A stretch of DNA of 52,783 bases, from positions 1-52,783 of the forward strand of contig DISJ01000017.1 of NCBI GenBank assembly GCA_002421605.1, written 5' to 3'. The notes under the pieces are model-generated. The model saw only the letters and a list, made by a program, of their open reading frames with translations. It ran no database searches and was not told the DNA's origin. Below, piece by piece: positions 39,853 to 47,783 of this stretch (positions are counted from its first letter, which is position 1; each line of letters begins with the position of its first letter). A program made the translations under genes and the position numbers. The stretch is from Rhodobacteraceae bacterium UBA6213 (GTDB lineage Bacteria; Pseudomonadota; Alphaproteobacteria; Rhodobacterales; Rhodobacteraceae).

Positions 39853-41430
39853 TCAGCGGAAGAACAGCGCCGGCAGGGTCAGAATCGTGACAAGTCCGGT
39901 GGCCACGCCGACAGGTTGCGCAACGGCGGGCGTTTCGGCCATAACCGGCATCACTTCCGCAGGTATCTCAACCGGCACAGGCGCCACGGCCATCAACGGC
40001 GTCGACGCGGGTGCCGGGACTGGCGCAGGTGCCACCGCCATCAGCGGGGCTGGCACCGGGGCGGGTGCAGGAACCGGCGCGGGGGCCGGAGCCACCGCAA
40101 AGGTCGGCAGGCCGGTCGGGGCCGGGGCCGGGGCGGCAGGCGCAACCGGCGCGAGCAGATCGCTGCGGCCGCCAAGAGTGTAGGCGGCCTTGCGGATCAG
40201 GTCATTGCGCTCTGGTTGGCCGGGTGCGAACACCGCAGCACTGCCCGCCGCCAACGCATCAAGCCCGTTCTGATACCAGTCAAGCGCAAGGTCAGGCCGC
40301 GCGGTGGTGCCAAAGCCCATCGCAAGATGGTGGCCGAGCAACTCACTATAGACGCGGTCGCCCAGTGCGGTCAGCAACAACGCCGAACCAATCGCCACGT
40401 CCATATTGTCGGTACGATACCCGACGGAGAGGCAGATCTTGGCGGTCGCGGCAAGCTGCACAGGCGCCATGCCGCTGTTCAACGCAAAGTTCGACACGCC
40501 TGCCAGCACTTCAGCGCGCGGTTGCAGCGACAGTGCCGCCACATGTTCGGCCATCGCTGGGCCAAAGCCTGCACATTGCGTCGCGATGTCAGCGGCAGAG
40601 ACGCCGACGATCCGCGAAATCGCCTCTTCGCCTTGGGTAATCGCATAGGTGCGGGCCAGACAGAACTGCTCGCCCAGCGCCTGCTGCGGATCGGTCATCG
40701 AGGCGGCAGTAACAAAGCCACCGTTGCTTGATGTAATCAGGCTGATGCGGTTGCAATGCGAGGCCAAGGACGCCTGCACGACCGTGCCGCCAAGGAAGTT
40801 CGGCAGGCCCGGCGATGTAGGTGCAGGCACAGGCACGGGTTCTGCGGTAATAACCGGGATCGGTGCCGGGCTGGGCGCCGGGGCCGGTGCGGGTTCGGGT
40901 GTCGCCGCCTTGTTGAATTCAGGCTCGGTCGGCGTTTTGGAAATGATGCCTTGCGTGGGTATTCCCATAGCCTCGTCGCGCCAAAGCACCAGCAGGCCGC
41001 GCATCCCCATCGGGTTGGTGGCCGCCTGCTGCATGGTCAGCGCCCCACCTGCAATAGCGCGGTGATACGAGGCGATCAGGTGCGAGCGCTCGAACTCGGT
41101 CAATGCGCCGGTCGGCGAATAGCCCAGCACCATCTGGTAATCCGAGATGGCGCGGCGCGATTGCTGGCCAAGCACACCGTCAGGCGTGCCGGTGTTGAAG
41201 CCGAAATGGTTGAGCGCAATCTGCACCTCGCGGTTTGCCTCTCGCTGCGCCGAACTGACCGTCGAAGTCGTGCGTGTGTTATTGTTACGCGCCGCTTCGT
41301 TCATGATCGCGCCGCCGATCAGGCCGCCGATCAGACCACCTACAAGGCCGTTGTCAGCCAGCGCCATTCCAGCCGGGGTCATGCCAAGCGTCACGATGAC
41401 GGGCACCATTGCAATTCGTTTCGAGATCAT
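39853..41430 (-). CDS. Exported peptidoglycan-binding-domain protein, Ala/Pro-rich
   Basis: 525 residues. A Sec signal peptide (VPVIVTLGMTPAGMALA) is followed by a Gly-rich stretch (NGLVGGLIGGLIGGAIM) and a PG_binding_1 domain (VQIALNHFGFNTGTPDGVLG, QQSRRAISDYQMVLGY, about 70-110). Two long Pro-Ala-rich linkers (about 172-205 and 440-510) flank a helical domain containing EHVAALSLQP and GYRTDNMDVAIGSALLLTAL. It probably spans the periplasm and binds the wall. The ATG at 41430 follows GGAGGAGAG. Function unknown. Confidence 0.85.
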   Translation of the reverse strand: MISKRIAMVPVIVTLGMTPAGMALADNGLVGGLIGGLIGGAIMNEAARNNNTRTTSTVSSAQREANREVQIALNHFGFNTGTPDGVLGQQSRRAISDYQMVLGYSPTGALTEFERSHLIASYHRAIAGGALTMQQAATNPMGMRGLLVLWRDEAMGIPTQGIISKTPTEPEFNKAATPEPAPAPAPSPAPIPVITAEPVPVPAPTSPGLPNFLGGTVVQASLASHCNRISLITSSNGGFVTAASMTDPQQALGEQFCLARTYAITQGEEAISRIVGVSAADIATQCAGFGPAMAEHVAALSLQPRAEVLAGVSNFALNSGMAPVQLAATAKICLSVGYRTDNMDVAIGSALLLTALGDRVYSELLGHHLAMGFGTTARPDLALDWYQNGLDALAAGSAAVFAPGQPERNDLIRKAAYTLGGRSDLLAPVAPAAPAPAPTGLPTFAVAPAPAPVPAPAPVPAPLMAVAPAPVPAPASTPLMAVAPVPVEIPAEVMPVMAETPAVAQPVGVATGLVTILTLPALFFR

Positions 41431-41605
41431 CTCAACTCTCCTCCTGACTACGGGCCACCTCTGGCGGTTCGGGTGAACCGAGCGCGCGGGCAATACTCGC
41501 CCCCGAAAGGGACTACTTGCCCTGCAATTGTTCGCCCGAATCGATCCCAGATCAAGGCGTTTCGCGAAAAAACAGCAGCGAATTGGCGCGCATGGAGCAC
41601 GTTTT

Positions 41606-42262
41606 ATGCCGGAATGGATCACTTCGCCAACGCTGGTTCCTTACGCCGAGGCACTCGCCTTCATGGAGGCTCGGGTCGCAGCAATATCGCAAGGCACGGC
41701 CGGTGAAGCGGTTTGGCTGCTTGAACATCCGCCGCTTTACACCGCAGGTACTTCGGCGCGTGCCACCGACCTGCTCTGGCAGGATCGATTTCCGGTCCAT
41801 GAAACCGGACGCGGCGGGCAATACACCTATCACGGGCCGGGGCAACGCGTGGCCTATGTGATGCTCGACCTCAACCGCCGGGGTCGGGATGTGCGCCGCT
41901 TCGTTTGCGGGCTGGAGAACTGGGTGATCGCCACGCTGGCCGAGTTCGGGGTGCGCGGCGAGCGGCGCGAGGGGCGCGTCGGGGTCTGGGTGGCGCGCCC
42001 AGAAAAGCCGCCCCTGCCCGATGGTAGCCCGCGCGAAGACAAGATCGCCGCTATCGGGGTCAAACTGCGCCGCTGGGTCAGCTTTCACGGCATTGCCATC
42101 AACGTCGAGCCCGACCTCAGCCATTTCGGCGGCATTGTGCCCTGTGGTATCAGCGGGCACGGGGTAACCAGTCTGGTCGATTTGGGGCTGCCAGTTACGA
42201 TGGCCGAGCTTGACGCAGCACTCATGGCCACGTTCGAAAAAAGCCTGCCCGGCGCGGAATAA
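41606..42262 (+). CDS. lipB: Octanoyl-(lipoyl-)protein transferase
   Basis: 218-residue LipB. Signature parts: LLEHPPLYTAGTSARATDLL, the motif RGGQYTYHGPGQRVAYVMLD, KIAAIGVKLRRWVSFHGIAI with the catalytic Lys, and PCGISGHGVTSL with the catalytic Cys. It transfers octanoyl from acyl carrier protein to the lipoyl domains of oxo-acid dehydrogenases and GcvH. The start MPEWITSP at 41606 gives normal length; 41528 is too long. Confidence 0.95.
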   Translation: MPEWITSPTLVPYAEALAFMEARVAAISQGTAGEAVWLLEHPPLYTAGTSARATDLLWQDRFPVHETGRGGQYTYHGPGQRVAYVMLDLNRRGRDVRRFVCGLENWVIATLAEFGVRGERREGRVGVWVARPEKPPLPDGSPREDKIAAIGVKLRRWVSFHGIAINVEPDLSHFGGIVPCGISGHGVTSLVDLGLPVTMAELDAALMATFEKSLPGAE

Positions 42263-42361
42263 AGCAATTCTGCGTGAGATCAGGCAGATGCGACACCACT
42301 GCGTCTGGGCATTCCCGCCTACGGTAATAAGATTCATTCGGACGATAGCTTGGAGACACGG

Positions 42362-42937
42362 ATGCGCACAGATCAGATGATATTTGGAGGTTTGGCGCTT
42401 TTGGTCGTCGCCGGCGGTGTCGCCTATCTCGTTTTGGGCGATAAGACGATGGAAGCACCCAGCGCCGCTGTCACATCTGAAAACACAGTTACCGCCGGAA
42501 CGCCCAACATCTCAGCGACCACGTCAGAAGAACGAATCGCTGCCGCACTTGCCACGCTTGCTGCGGCGGGGCCTGCCGAGGTCACTACTGCCAACAGGCG
42601 CGAATATTATCTGCAATGTCGCCCATGCCATTCGGTCACCCAACCTGACGGCACCGTAACAGAAATTGGCTCGGGCCTCGGACCCGACCTTTATGGCATC
42701 ATCGGCAAACCGGCGGCGATGCAAGAAGGCTTTGCCTATTCTGACTCGATGCTACAAGTGGCCGCCGCGGGCGTGGTCTGGACCGTCGAAAACATCCTGC
42801 GCTATTCCTATAACCCGAAAAAATTCTTGCGCGAGGTAACCGGCGATGTGCGGGCCGAGGGCACCATGGTGTATTCGCTGACCAAAGGCCACGTACCGCT
42901 GATCACCTATCTGGAGGCGGTGGGGCCGAAACCCTGA
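42362..42937 (+). CDS. Membrane-anchored c-type cytochrome
   Basis: 191 residues. One N-terminal membrane anchor (MIFGGLALLVVAGGVAYLVL) precedes a 50-residue Thr/Ala-rich linker and a class I cytochrome domain with haem motif CRPCH and the late ligand Met in AEGTMVYSL. Overall resembles the anchored cytochrome c552/cM type that passes electrons from the bc1 complex to the aa3 oxidase. It stands two genes before ctaD, in the same direction. Confidence 0.88.
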   Translation: MRTDQMIFGGLALLVVAGGVAYLVLGDKTMEAPSAAVTSENTVTAGTPNISATTSEERIAAALATLAAAGPAEVTTANRREYYLQCRPCHSVTQPDGTVTEIGSGLGPDLYGIIGKPAAMQEGFAYSDSMLQVAAAGVVWTVENILRYSYNPKKFLREVTGDVRAEGTMVYSLTKGHVPLITYLEAVGPKP

Positions 42938-42980
42938 CGCGCGCAACTTCACAACGCAGTGAAATCAGTGAAAATCAAAC

Positions 42981-43009
42981 CAAATCTTGAACAAACATCG
43001 CAAGATTTG
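42981..43009. promoter_or_regulatory. Inverted repeat between the two cytochrome genes
   Basis: CAAATCTTG-N11-CAAGATTTG, a perfect 9-bp inverted repeat 86 bp upstream of the second cytochrome start. It could be an operator or a weak terminator of the first cytochrome gene; no U-run follows. Confidence 0.4.
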
Positions 43010-43094
43010 TTACTAGACGTAGCGGTACGCCAAGAGCGGGCGGGCCGTTTAGAACGCATAGGCTCGTTGATCGCAACTTGTAGAGGAAACTGTT

Positions 43095-43511
43095 ATGAAA
43101 ACCTTTCTTACCGCCTCGACCTTACTGCTAGCGATGGTTGGTGCCGCGCAAGCAGATGGCGACGCCGAAGCTGGCAAAAAGGCATTCACGCTTTGCAAGG
43201 CATGCCATTCAGTCATCAAGCCGGATGGCGAAGTTGTGGTGAAAGGCGGCAAGGTGGGGCCTAATCTCTTTGGCATCATCGGCCGCCAGGTCGCTACCGT
43301 CGAGGACTACAAGCTTTACGGCGAGGGGATTCTGGCGGTAGGCGCCACCGGCTTGGTCTGGACCGACGACGAATTGGAGGTCTACATGACCGATCCCAAC
43401 ATCTGGATTAAGGACAAGACTGGCAACCCCGACGCCAAGTCGAAGATGACCGGCAAGACCGCCAAAAACCAGGAAGACATCATCGCCTACCTGCTTTCGC
43501 TGGGTAGCTGA
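43095..43511 (+). CDS. Periplasmic cytochrome c (class I)
   Basis: 138 residues with a Sec signal (TASTLLLAMVGAAQA). Mature domain: EAGKKAFTLCKACHSVIKPD with haem motif CKACH, GPNLFGIIGRQVA, and the axial Met in DAKSKMTGKT. Size and pattern fit the soluble cytochrome c2/c550 electron carriers. It shares features with the anchored cytochrome upstream (CHSV, LYGIIG/LFGIIG), so they are probably paralogues. AGGAAAC precedes the ATG. Confidence 0.92.
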   Translation: MKTFLTASTLLLAMVGAAQADGDAEAGKKAFTLCKACHSVIKPDGEVVVKGGKVGPNLFGIIGRQVATVEDYKLYGEGILAVGATGLVWTDDELEVYMTDPNIWIKDKTGNPDAKSKMTGKTAKNQEDIIAYLLSLGS

Positions 43512-43635
43512 ACCGCGACGCAACGCGGCAGGAGCCACCTTGGCCCTGCCGCCCGCGGCACGAGACGCCTGCGAACGCAAAAAACGCGAAAATCCGTAGC
43601 TCGTGCATTGCCGAGTGCCAAATTGCCATTTAGAA

Positions 43636-43649
43636 CACTTATATAAGTG
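43636..43649. promoter_or_regulatory. 14-bp palindrome upstream of ctaD
   Basis: CACTTATATAAGTG is a perfect palindrome 47-60 bp before the ctaD start. It is very AT-rich for this genome and contains TATAAG, so it may be both a -10 region and an operator. Confidence 0.45.
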
Positions 43650-43695
43650 CGCGGTTCGGGAGACGCCGCGCGCCATGAGCCAATGGGAGATCAGC

Positions 43696-45375
43696 ATGGC
43701 AGACGCGGCCGTTCACGGCGACGGTGCGCATGAGCAGCGCGGCTTTTTCAGCCGCTGGCTCATGTCCACAAACCACAAGGATATTGGAATTCTCTATCTT
43801 TTCACCGCCGGGGCCGTTGGCCTGCTGTCGGTGATGTTCACCGTTTACATGCGGATGGAGTTGATGGAACCGGGCGTGCAATACATGTGCGCCGAGGGTG
43901 CGCGTTTTATTGCCGACGCAAGCGTCGAATGCTCGCCCAACGGGCACCTGTGGAACGTAATGATCACCTACCACGGCGTCTTGATGATGTTCTTTGTGGT
44001 GATCCCGGCGCTGTTTGGCGGTTTTGGAAACTATTTCATGCCGCTGCACATCGGCGCCCCGGACATGGCATTCCCGCGGCTGAACAACCTTAGCTTCTGG
44101 CTTTATGTCGCTGGCGTAAGCCTTGGCGTCGCCTCGCTGCTCACCCCCGGCTCGGCCGACGGGCAACTCGGTTCGGGTGTAGGTTGGGTGCTTTACCCGC
44201 CGCTGTCGACGCAGAACTCCGACACGATCTCGATGGACCTTGCGATCTTTGCCGTGCACCTGTCGGGCGCCAGCTCGATTCTCGGCGCGATCAACATGAT
44301 CACCACGTTCCTCAACATGCGCGCGCCGGGCATGACGCTGCACAAGGTGCCGCTGTTCCCGTGGTCGATCTTTGTTACTGCGTGGATGATCTTGCTTAGC
44401 CTGCCGGTGCTGGCGGGTGCGATCACCATGTTGCTGATGGACCGCAATTTCGGCACCACCTTCTTTAATCCCGAAGGCGGCGGCGACCCGATCCTGTATC
44501 AGCACATCTTGTGGTTCTTCGGGCACCCCGAGGTCTACATCATCATCATTCCGGGTTTTGGCATCATCAGCCACGTCATCGCGACCTTCGCGCGCAAACC
44601 GATCTTTGGCTATCTGCCAATGGTTTATGCGATGGTCTCGATAGGCGTGCTGGGCTTTTTGGTCTGGGCGCACCACATGTACACAGTGGGCATGAGCCTG
44701 ACCCAGCAGAGTTATTTCATGCTGGCGACGATGGTGATTGCGGTACCTACAGGTGTGAAGGTGTTTAGCTGGATCGCCACGATGTGGGGCGGTTCGATCG
44801 AGTTCAAAACGCCAATGCTCTGGTCTTTCGGCTTTTTGTTCCTGTTCACCGTGGGGGGGGTGACCGGTGTGGTGCTGGCGCAGGCCCCGCTAGACCGGGT
44901 TTATCATGACACCTACTATGTCGTGGCGCACTTCCACTATGTGATGAGCCTCGGCGCGGCCTTCGCGATCTTTGCCGGAATCTATTACTGGATCGGCAAG
45001 ATGTCTGGGCGCCAGTATCCGGAATGGGCGGGCAAGGTGCATTTCTGGGCGATGTTCATCGGCTCGAACCTGATTTTCTTTCCCCAGCACTTCCTTGGTC
45101 GTCAGGGTATGCCGCGCCGGATCATCGACTACCCCGACGCCTTTGCCTACTGGAACTATGTCTCTTCGATCGGCGCCTACATCAGCTTTGCGTCGTTCGT
45201 GTTCTTCATCGGGATCGTGTTCTACACGCTGCGCTACGGCAAACGCGTGACCGAAAACAACTACTGGAACGAATACGCAGATTCGCTGGAATGGACGCTG
45301 TCCTGCCCGCCGCCCGAGCACACGTTCGAGCAACTGCCTAAGCGTGAAGACTGGGACCACTCCCACGCGCATTGA
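43696..45375 (+). CDS. ctaD: Cytochrome c oxidase subunit I (aa3-type)
   Basis: 559 residues, 12 transmembrane helices. Haem and CuB ligands are visible: the low-spin His in YHGVLMMFF, the CuB-Tyr segment WFFGHPEVYIIIIPGFGI, AHHMYT, and VAHFHYVMS with the haem ligands. SWIATMWGGSIEF and the K- and D-channel residues are typical of A-type oxidases. The start MADAAVHG at 43696 has GGGAG seven bases upstream; ATG 43675 is an alternative. It reduces O2 with electrons from cytochrome c and pumps protons. The other subunits are not in this window. Confidence 0.96.
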   Translation: MADAAVHGDGAHEQRGFFSRWLMSTNHKDIGILYLFTAGAVGLLSVMFTVYMRMELMEPGVQYMCAEGARFIADASVECSPNGHLWNVMITYHGVLMMFFVVIPALFGGFGNYFMPLHIGAPDMAFPRLNNLSFWLYVAGVSLGVASLLTPGSADGQLGSGVGWVLYPPLSTQNSDTISMDLAIFAVHLSGASSILGAINMITTFLNMRAPGMTLHKVPLFPWSIFVTAWMILLSLPVLAGAITMLLMDRNFGTTFFNPEGGGDPILYQHILWFFGHPEVYIIIIPGFGIISHVIATFARKPIFGYLPMVYAMVSIGVLGFLVWAHHMYTVGMSLTQQSYFMLATMVIAVPTGVKVFSWIATMWGGSIEFKTPMLWSFGFLFLFTVGGVTGVVLAQAPLDRVYHDTYYVVAHFHYVMSLGAAFAIFAGIYYWIGKMSGRQYPEWAGKVHFWAMFIGSNLIFFPQHFLGRQGMPRRIIDYPDAFAYWNYVSSIGAYISFASFVFFIGIVFYTLRYGKRVTENNYWNEYADSLEWTLSCPPPEHTFEQLPKREDWDHSHAH

Positions 45376-45384
45376 GGCTCTGTA

Positions 45385-45903
45385 ATGCCCTATGTATGGG
45401 AGCATGAAAAAAGCGCGGCCCCGGATCGTTCCGGGGCCGTTTTGCCACACCGATGGCGGCTGACGCTCTGGCCGCAGCGATCGGCGGGTGCGGGTGGGCT
45501 GGCGGGATTCGTGGGATTGACGGCGGCTTTGTTGACGGTGCCAGTGCTGGCGCTGCTCGGCTCGCCCGCGCTTTGGATATTGATGGCATTCGCAGGCACA
45601 GCACTAGCCGGGCTCATCGTGGCACTTCGGCTTGCGCTGCGGCGCGGCATGGTGCGCGAAGATCTGGTGCTTGGTGCCGAAAGCCTGACGCTGGAGCGGC
45701 GGCGCAAAGGCGCCGAGCCGCTTTACTGGCAGGCCAACCCGCATTGGGTTAGCCCCAGACTTTACCCGGAAGGCGGGCCAGTGCCATTCTATCTGACCCT
45801 GCAAGGCAGCGGGCGCGAGGTGGAGTTGGGTGCGTTTCTGACGCCGCAAGAACGCGAACAGCTTTATGGCGAGCTTTGCTCGGCGCTGAACGGCGCGACC
45901 TAA
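45385..45903 (+). CDS. DUF2244 membrane protein
   Basis: 172 residues. N-terminus MPYVWEHEKS, then the family segment HRWRLTLWPQRS, two transmembrane helices (about 36-58 and 61-82), and a cytosolic C-terminal domain (LTLERRRKGAEPLYWQANPH, VELGAFLTPQEREQLYGELC). The family is found next to oxidase genes in Alphaproteobacteria; its function is not known. GAGG lies 7 bases before the ATG. A strong terminator hairpin lies within codons 11-20. Stop overlaps the convergent yqeY-like stop. Confidence 0.88.
   Translation: MPYVWEHEKSAAPDRSGAVLPHRWRLTLWPQRSAGAGGLAGFVGLTAALLTVPVLALLGSPALWILMAFAGTALAGLIVALRLALRRGMVREDLVLGAESLTLERRRKGAEPLYWQANPHWVSPRLYPEGGPVPFYLTLQGSGREVELGAFLTPQEREQLYGELCSALNGAT
45416..45443 (+). 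terminator. Rho-independent terminator inside the DUF2244 5' coding region
   Basis: CGGCCCCGGA pairs perfectly with TCCGGGGCCG around TCGT and is followed by TTTT. It lies 41 bases after the ctaD stop and therefore can end ctaD transcripts, but it also lies inside the next reading frame. Confidence 0.75.
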
Positions 45904-46352
45904 CCCAGCCGCGCCTTGACCAAGGGTCCAACGCTGCCAAAATCCATCTGGCCAATGTAGCGGGTCTTCAACTCTGCCATCACGCGGCCAATATCGCGGA
46001 TGCCAGTGGCACCGGTTGCCACCACTGCCGCCTCTATAGCAGCTTCGGTTTCCTCGGCGGTCATCTGGCGCGGCAGGAACTCTTCGATCACCTTGATTTC
46101 TGCAGCTTCCTTTTCGGCCAGTTCCAGCCGCCCGCCCTCTTCATAGGCGCGCATGCTTTCGTGCCGCTGCTTGATCATCCGCGCCATGATGCCAAGGATC
46201 TCGTCGTCGCCCACGGTACCACCGTCGGGTTCGCCCCGCGCCGCAATCTCGCGGTCCTTGATGGCGGCGTTGATGAGGCGCAGCGTCGAAAGCCGCTCTG
46301 CTGACTTTGCACGCATTGCTGCCTTCAATGCTTCCGAGATCCCATCACGCAT
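45900..46352 (-). CDS. GatB/YqeY domain protein
   Basis: 150-residue helical protein: ISEALKAAMRAKSAERLSTL, then RLINAAIKDREIA, EILGIMARMIKQRHESMRAY, and VIEEFLPRQMTAEETEAAIE. This is the YqeY family, related to the tail of the amidotransferase subunit GatB. It probably binds tRNA or aids amidotransfer, but the function is not settled. The start at 46352 (MRDGISEAL) is preferred to 46412. Divergent from carA. Confidence 0.9.
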   Translation of the reverse strand: MRDGISEALKAAMRAKSAERLSTLRLINAAIKDREIAARGEPDGGTVGDDEILGIMARMIKQRHESMRAYEEGGRLELAEKEAAEIKVIEEFLPRQMTAEETEAAIEAAVVATGATGIRDIGRVMAELKTRYIGQMDFGSVGPLVKARLG

Positions 46353-46521
46353 GTCAATGTGTATCCCCACCGCCGCACAGCCCCCAGCATAGCGGAATGC
46401 GCGGGCGGGCACAACCAGTCTAACCTATTGAATTATTTACAAAAGGCTTTCGTCGCCTGACCCTTGACCGCGGCCCGGCCCGCCTTTAGGTTCACCCGAA
46501 TCCTGCCGCGGAGAGTCGCCC

Positions 46522-47688
46522 ATGCCCGCACGCCCTGTTCCTTCCGAAAAACCCACCGCCTGCATCGCGCTTGCTGATGGATCGGTGTTCTTTGGGCGCG
46601 GCTTTGGCGCCACCGGAACCACGGTCGCAGAGCTGGTGTTCAACACCGCGATGACTGGCTATCAGGAAATCATGACCGATCCGTCGTATGCTGGGCAGAT
46701 CATCACCTTCACCTTTCCGCACATCGGTAATGTTGGCGTGACGGTCGAAGACGATGAGGCGGCGCAGCCGGTGGCGGCGGGCATGGTGGTCAAATGGGAC
46801 CCAAGCGAGCCTTCCAACTGGCGCGCGGCAAGTGACCTGATCGACTGGATGCAGCGGCAAGGCCGGGTCGGCGTGGGCGGTATCGACACCCGGCGCCTTA
46901 CGCGCGCGATTCGCCAGCAGGGCGCACCACACGCGGCACTGGCACATGACCCTGACGGGCAGTTTGACGTGGCAGCGCTGGTTGCCAAGGCCCGCAAATG
47001 GAGCGGGCTTGTAGGCCTTGACCTCGCCAAGGAAGTAACCTGCGCACAAAGCTACCGCTGGGATGAAATGCGTTGGGCCTGGCCCGAAGGCTATACTCGC
47101 CGCGAGGGGCCGGGGTTGCGGGTGGTTGCCATCGATTACGGCGCCAAGCGCAACATCCTGCGTTGCCTTGCGTCGAGCGGTTGTGAAGTGACCGTGTTGC
47201 CCGCCAGCGCCACTGCCGAAGATGTCTTGGCGCTGAACCCCGAGGGTGTGTTCCTTTCAAACGGCCCGGGTGACCCGGCGGCGACAGGGGCTTACGCCGT
47301 GCCGATGATTCAAGGCATTCTGGCGGCCGATCTTCCGCTGTTCGGTATCTGCCTTGGCCATCAGATGCTGGCGCTGGCGCTGGGTGCCAAGACCGTCAAG
47401 ATGAACCACGGCCACCACGGCGCCAACCACCCGGTGAAGGATATGGAGACCGGCAAGGTCGAGATCACCTCGATGAACCACGGGTTTGCGGTGGATAGCG
47501 AAACCTTGCCAAAAGGCGTGCTTGAGACACATGTGAGCCTGTTCGACGGCTCAAACTGCGGTATCCGCATGGCCGACCGCCCGGTGTTTTCAGTGCAATA
47601 CCACCCCGAAGCCAGCCCCGGTCCGCAGGACAGCGTTTATCTGTTCGAACGGTTTGCCGAAGCAATGCGTCTGCGCCGCGCGGTGTGA
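46522..47688 (+). CDS. carA: Carbamoyl-phosphate synthase small subunit
   Basis: 388 residues. N-terminal domain (LADGSVFFGRGFGATGTTVA, ELVFNTAMTGYQEIMTDPSY) and a C-terminal class I glutaminase with nucleophile Cys in FGICLGHQM and His/Glu in QYHPEASPGP. It hydrolyses Gln and passes ammonia to CarB for carbamoyl phosphate used in Arg and pyrimidine synthesis. GGAGAG lies before the ATG. carB is not adjacent, as in many Rhodobacteraceae. Confidence 0.96.
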   Translation: MPARPVPSEKPTACIALADGSVFFGRGFGATGTTVAELVFNTAMTGYQEIMTDPSYAGQIITFTFPHIGNVGVTVEDDEAAQPVAAGMVVKWDPSEPSNWRAASDLIDWMQRQGRVGVGGIDTRRLTRAIRQQGAPHAALAHDPDGQFDVAALVAKARKWSGLVGLDLAKEVTCAQSYRWDEMRWAWPEGYTRREGPGLRVVAIDYGAKRNILRCLASSGCEVTVLPASATAEDVLALNPEGVFLSNGPGDPAATGAYAVPMIQGILAADLPLFGICLGHQMLALALGAKTVKMNHGHHGANHPVKDMETGKVEITSMNHGFAVDSETLPKGVLETHVSLFDGSNCGIRMADRPVFSVQYHPEASPGPQDSVYLFERFAEAMRLRRAV

Positions 47689-47783
47689 GCAAAGGTCGCG
47701 ATGCACCCTCGGCCGTCGCGCTTAACTGATCATTAACTAAGTGTCGATTGAGTGGCAGGGTTGCTTGCAATTCCGGCTGTCCA

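Noticed and set aside
43639..44676. 345-codon minus-strand open frame
   Set aside because: Antisense to ctaD; no domain and a composition of a shadow frame.
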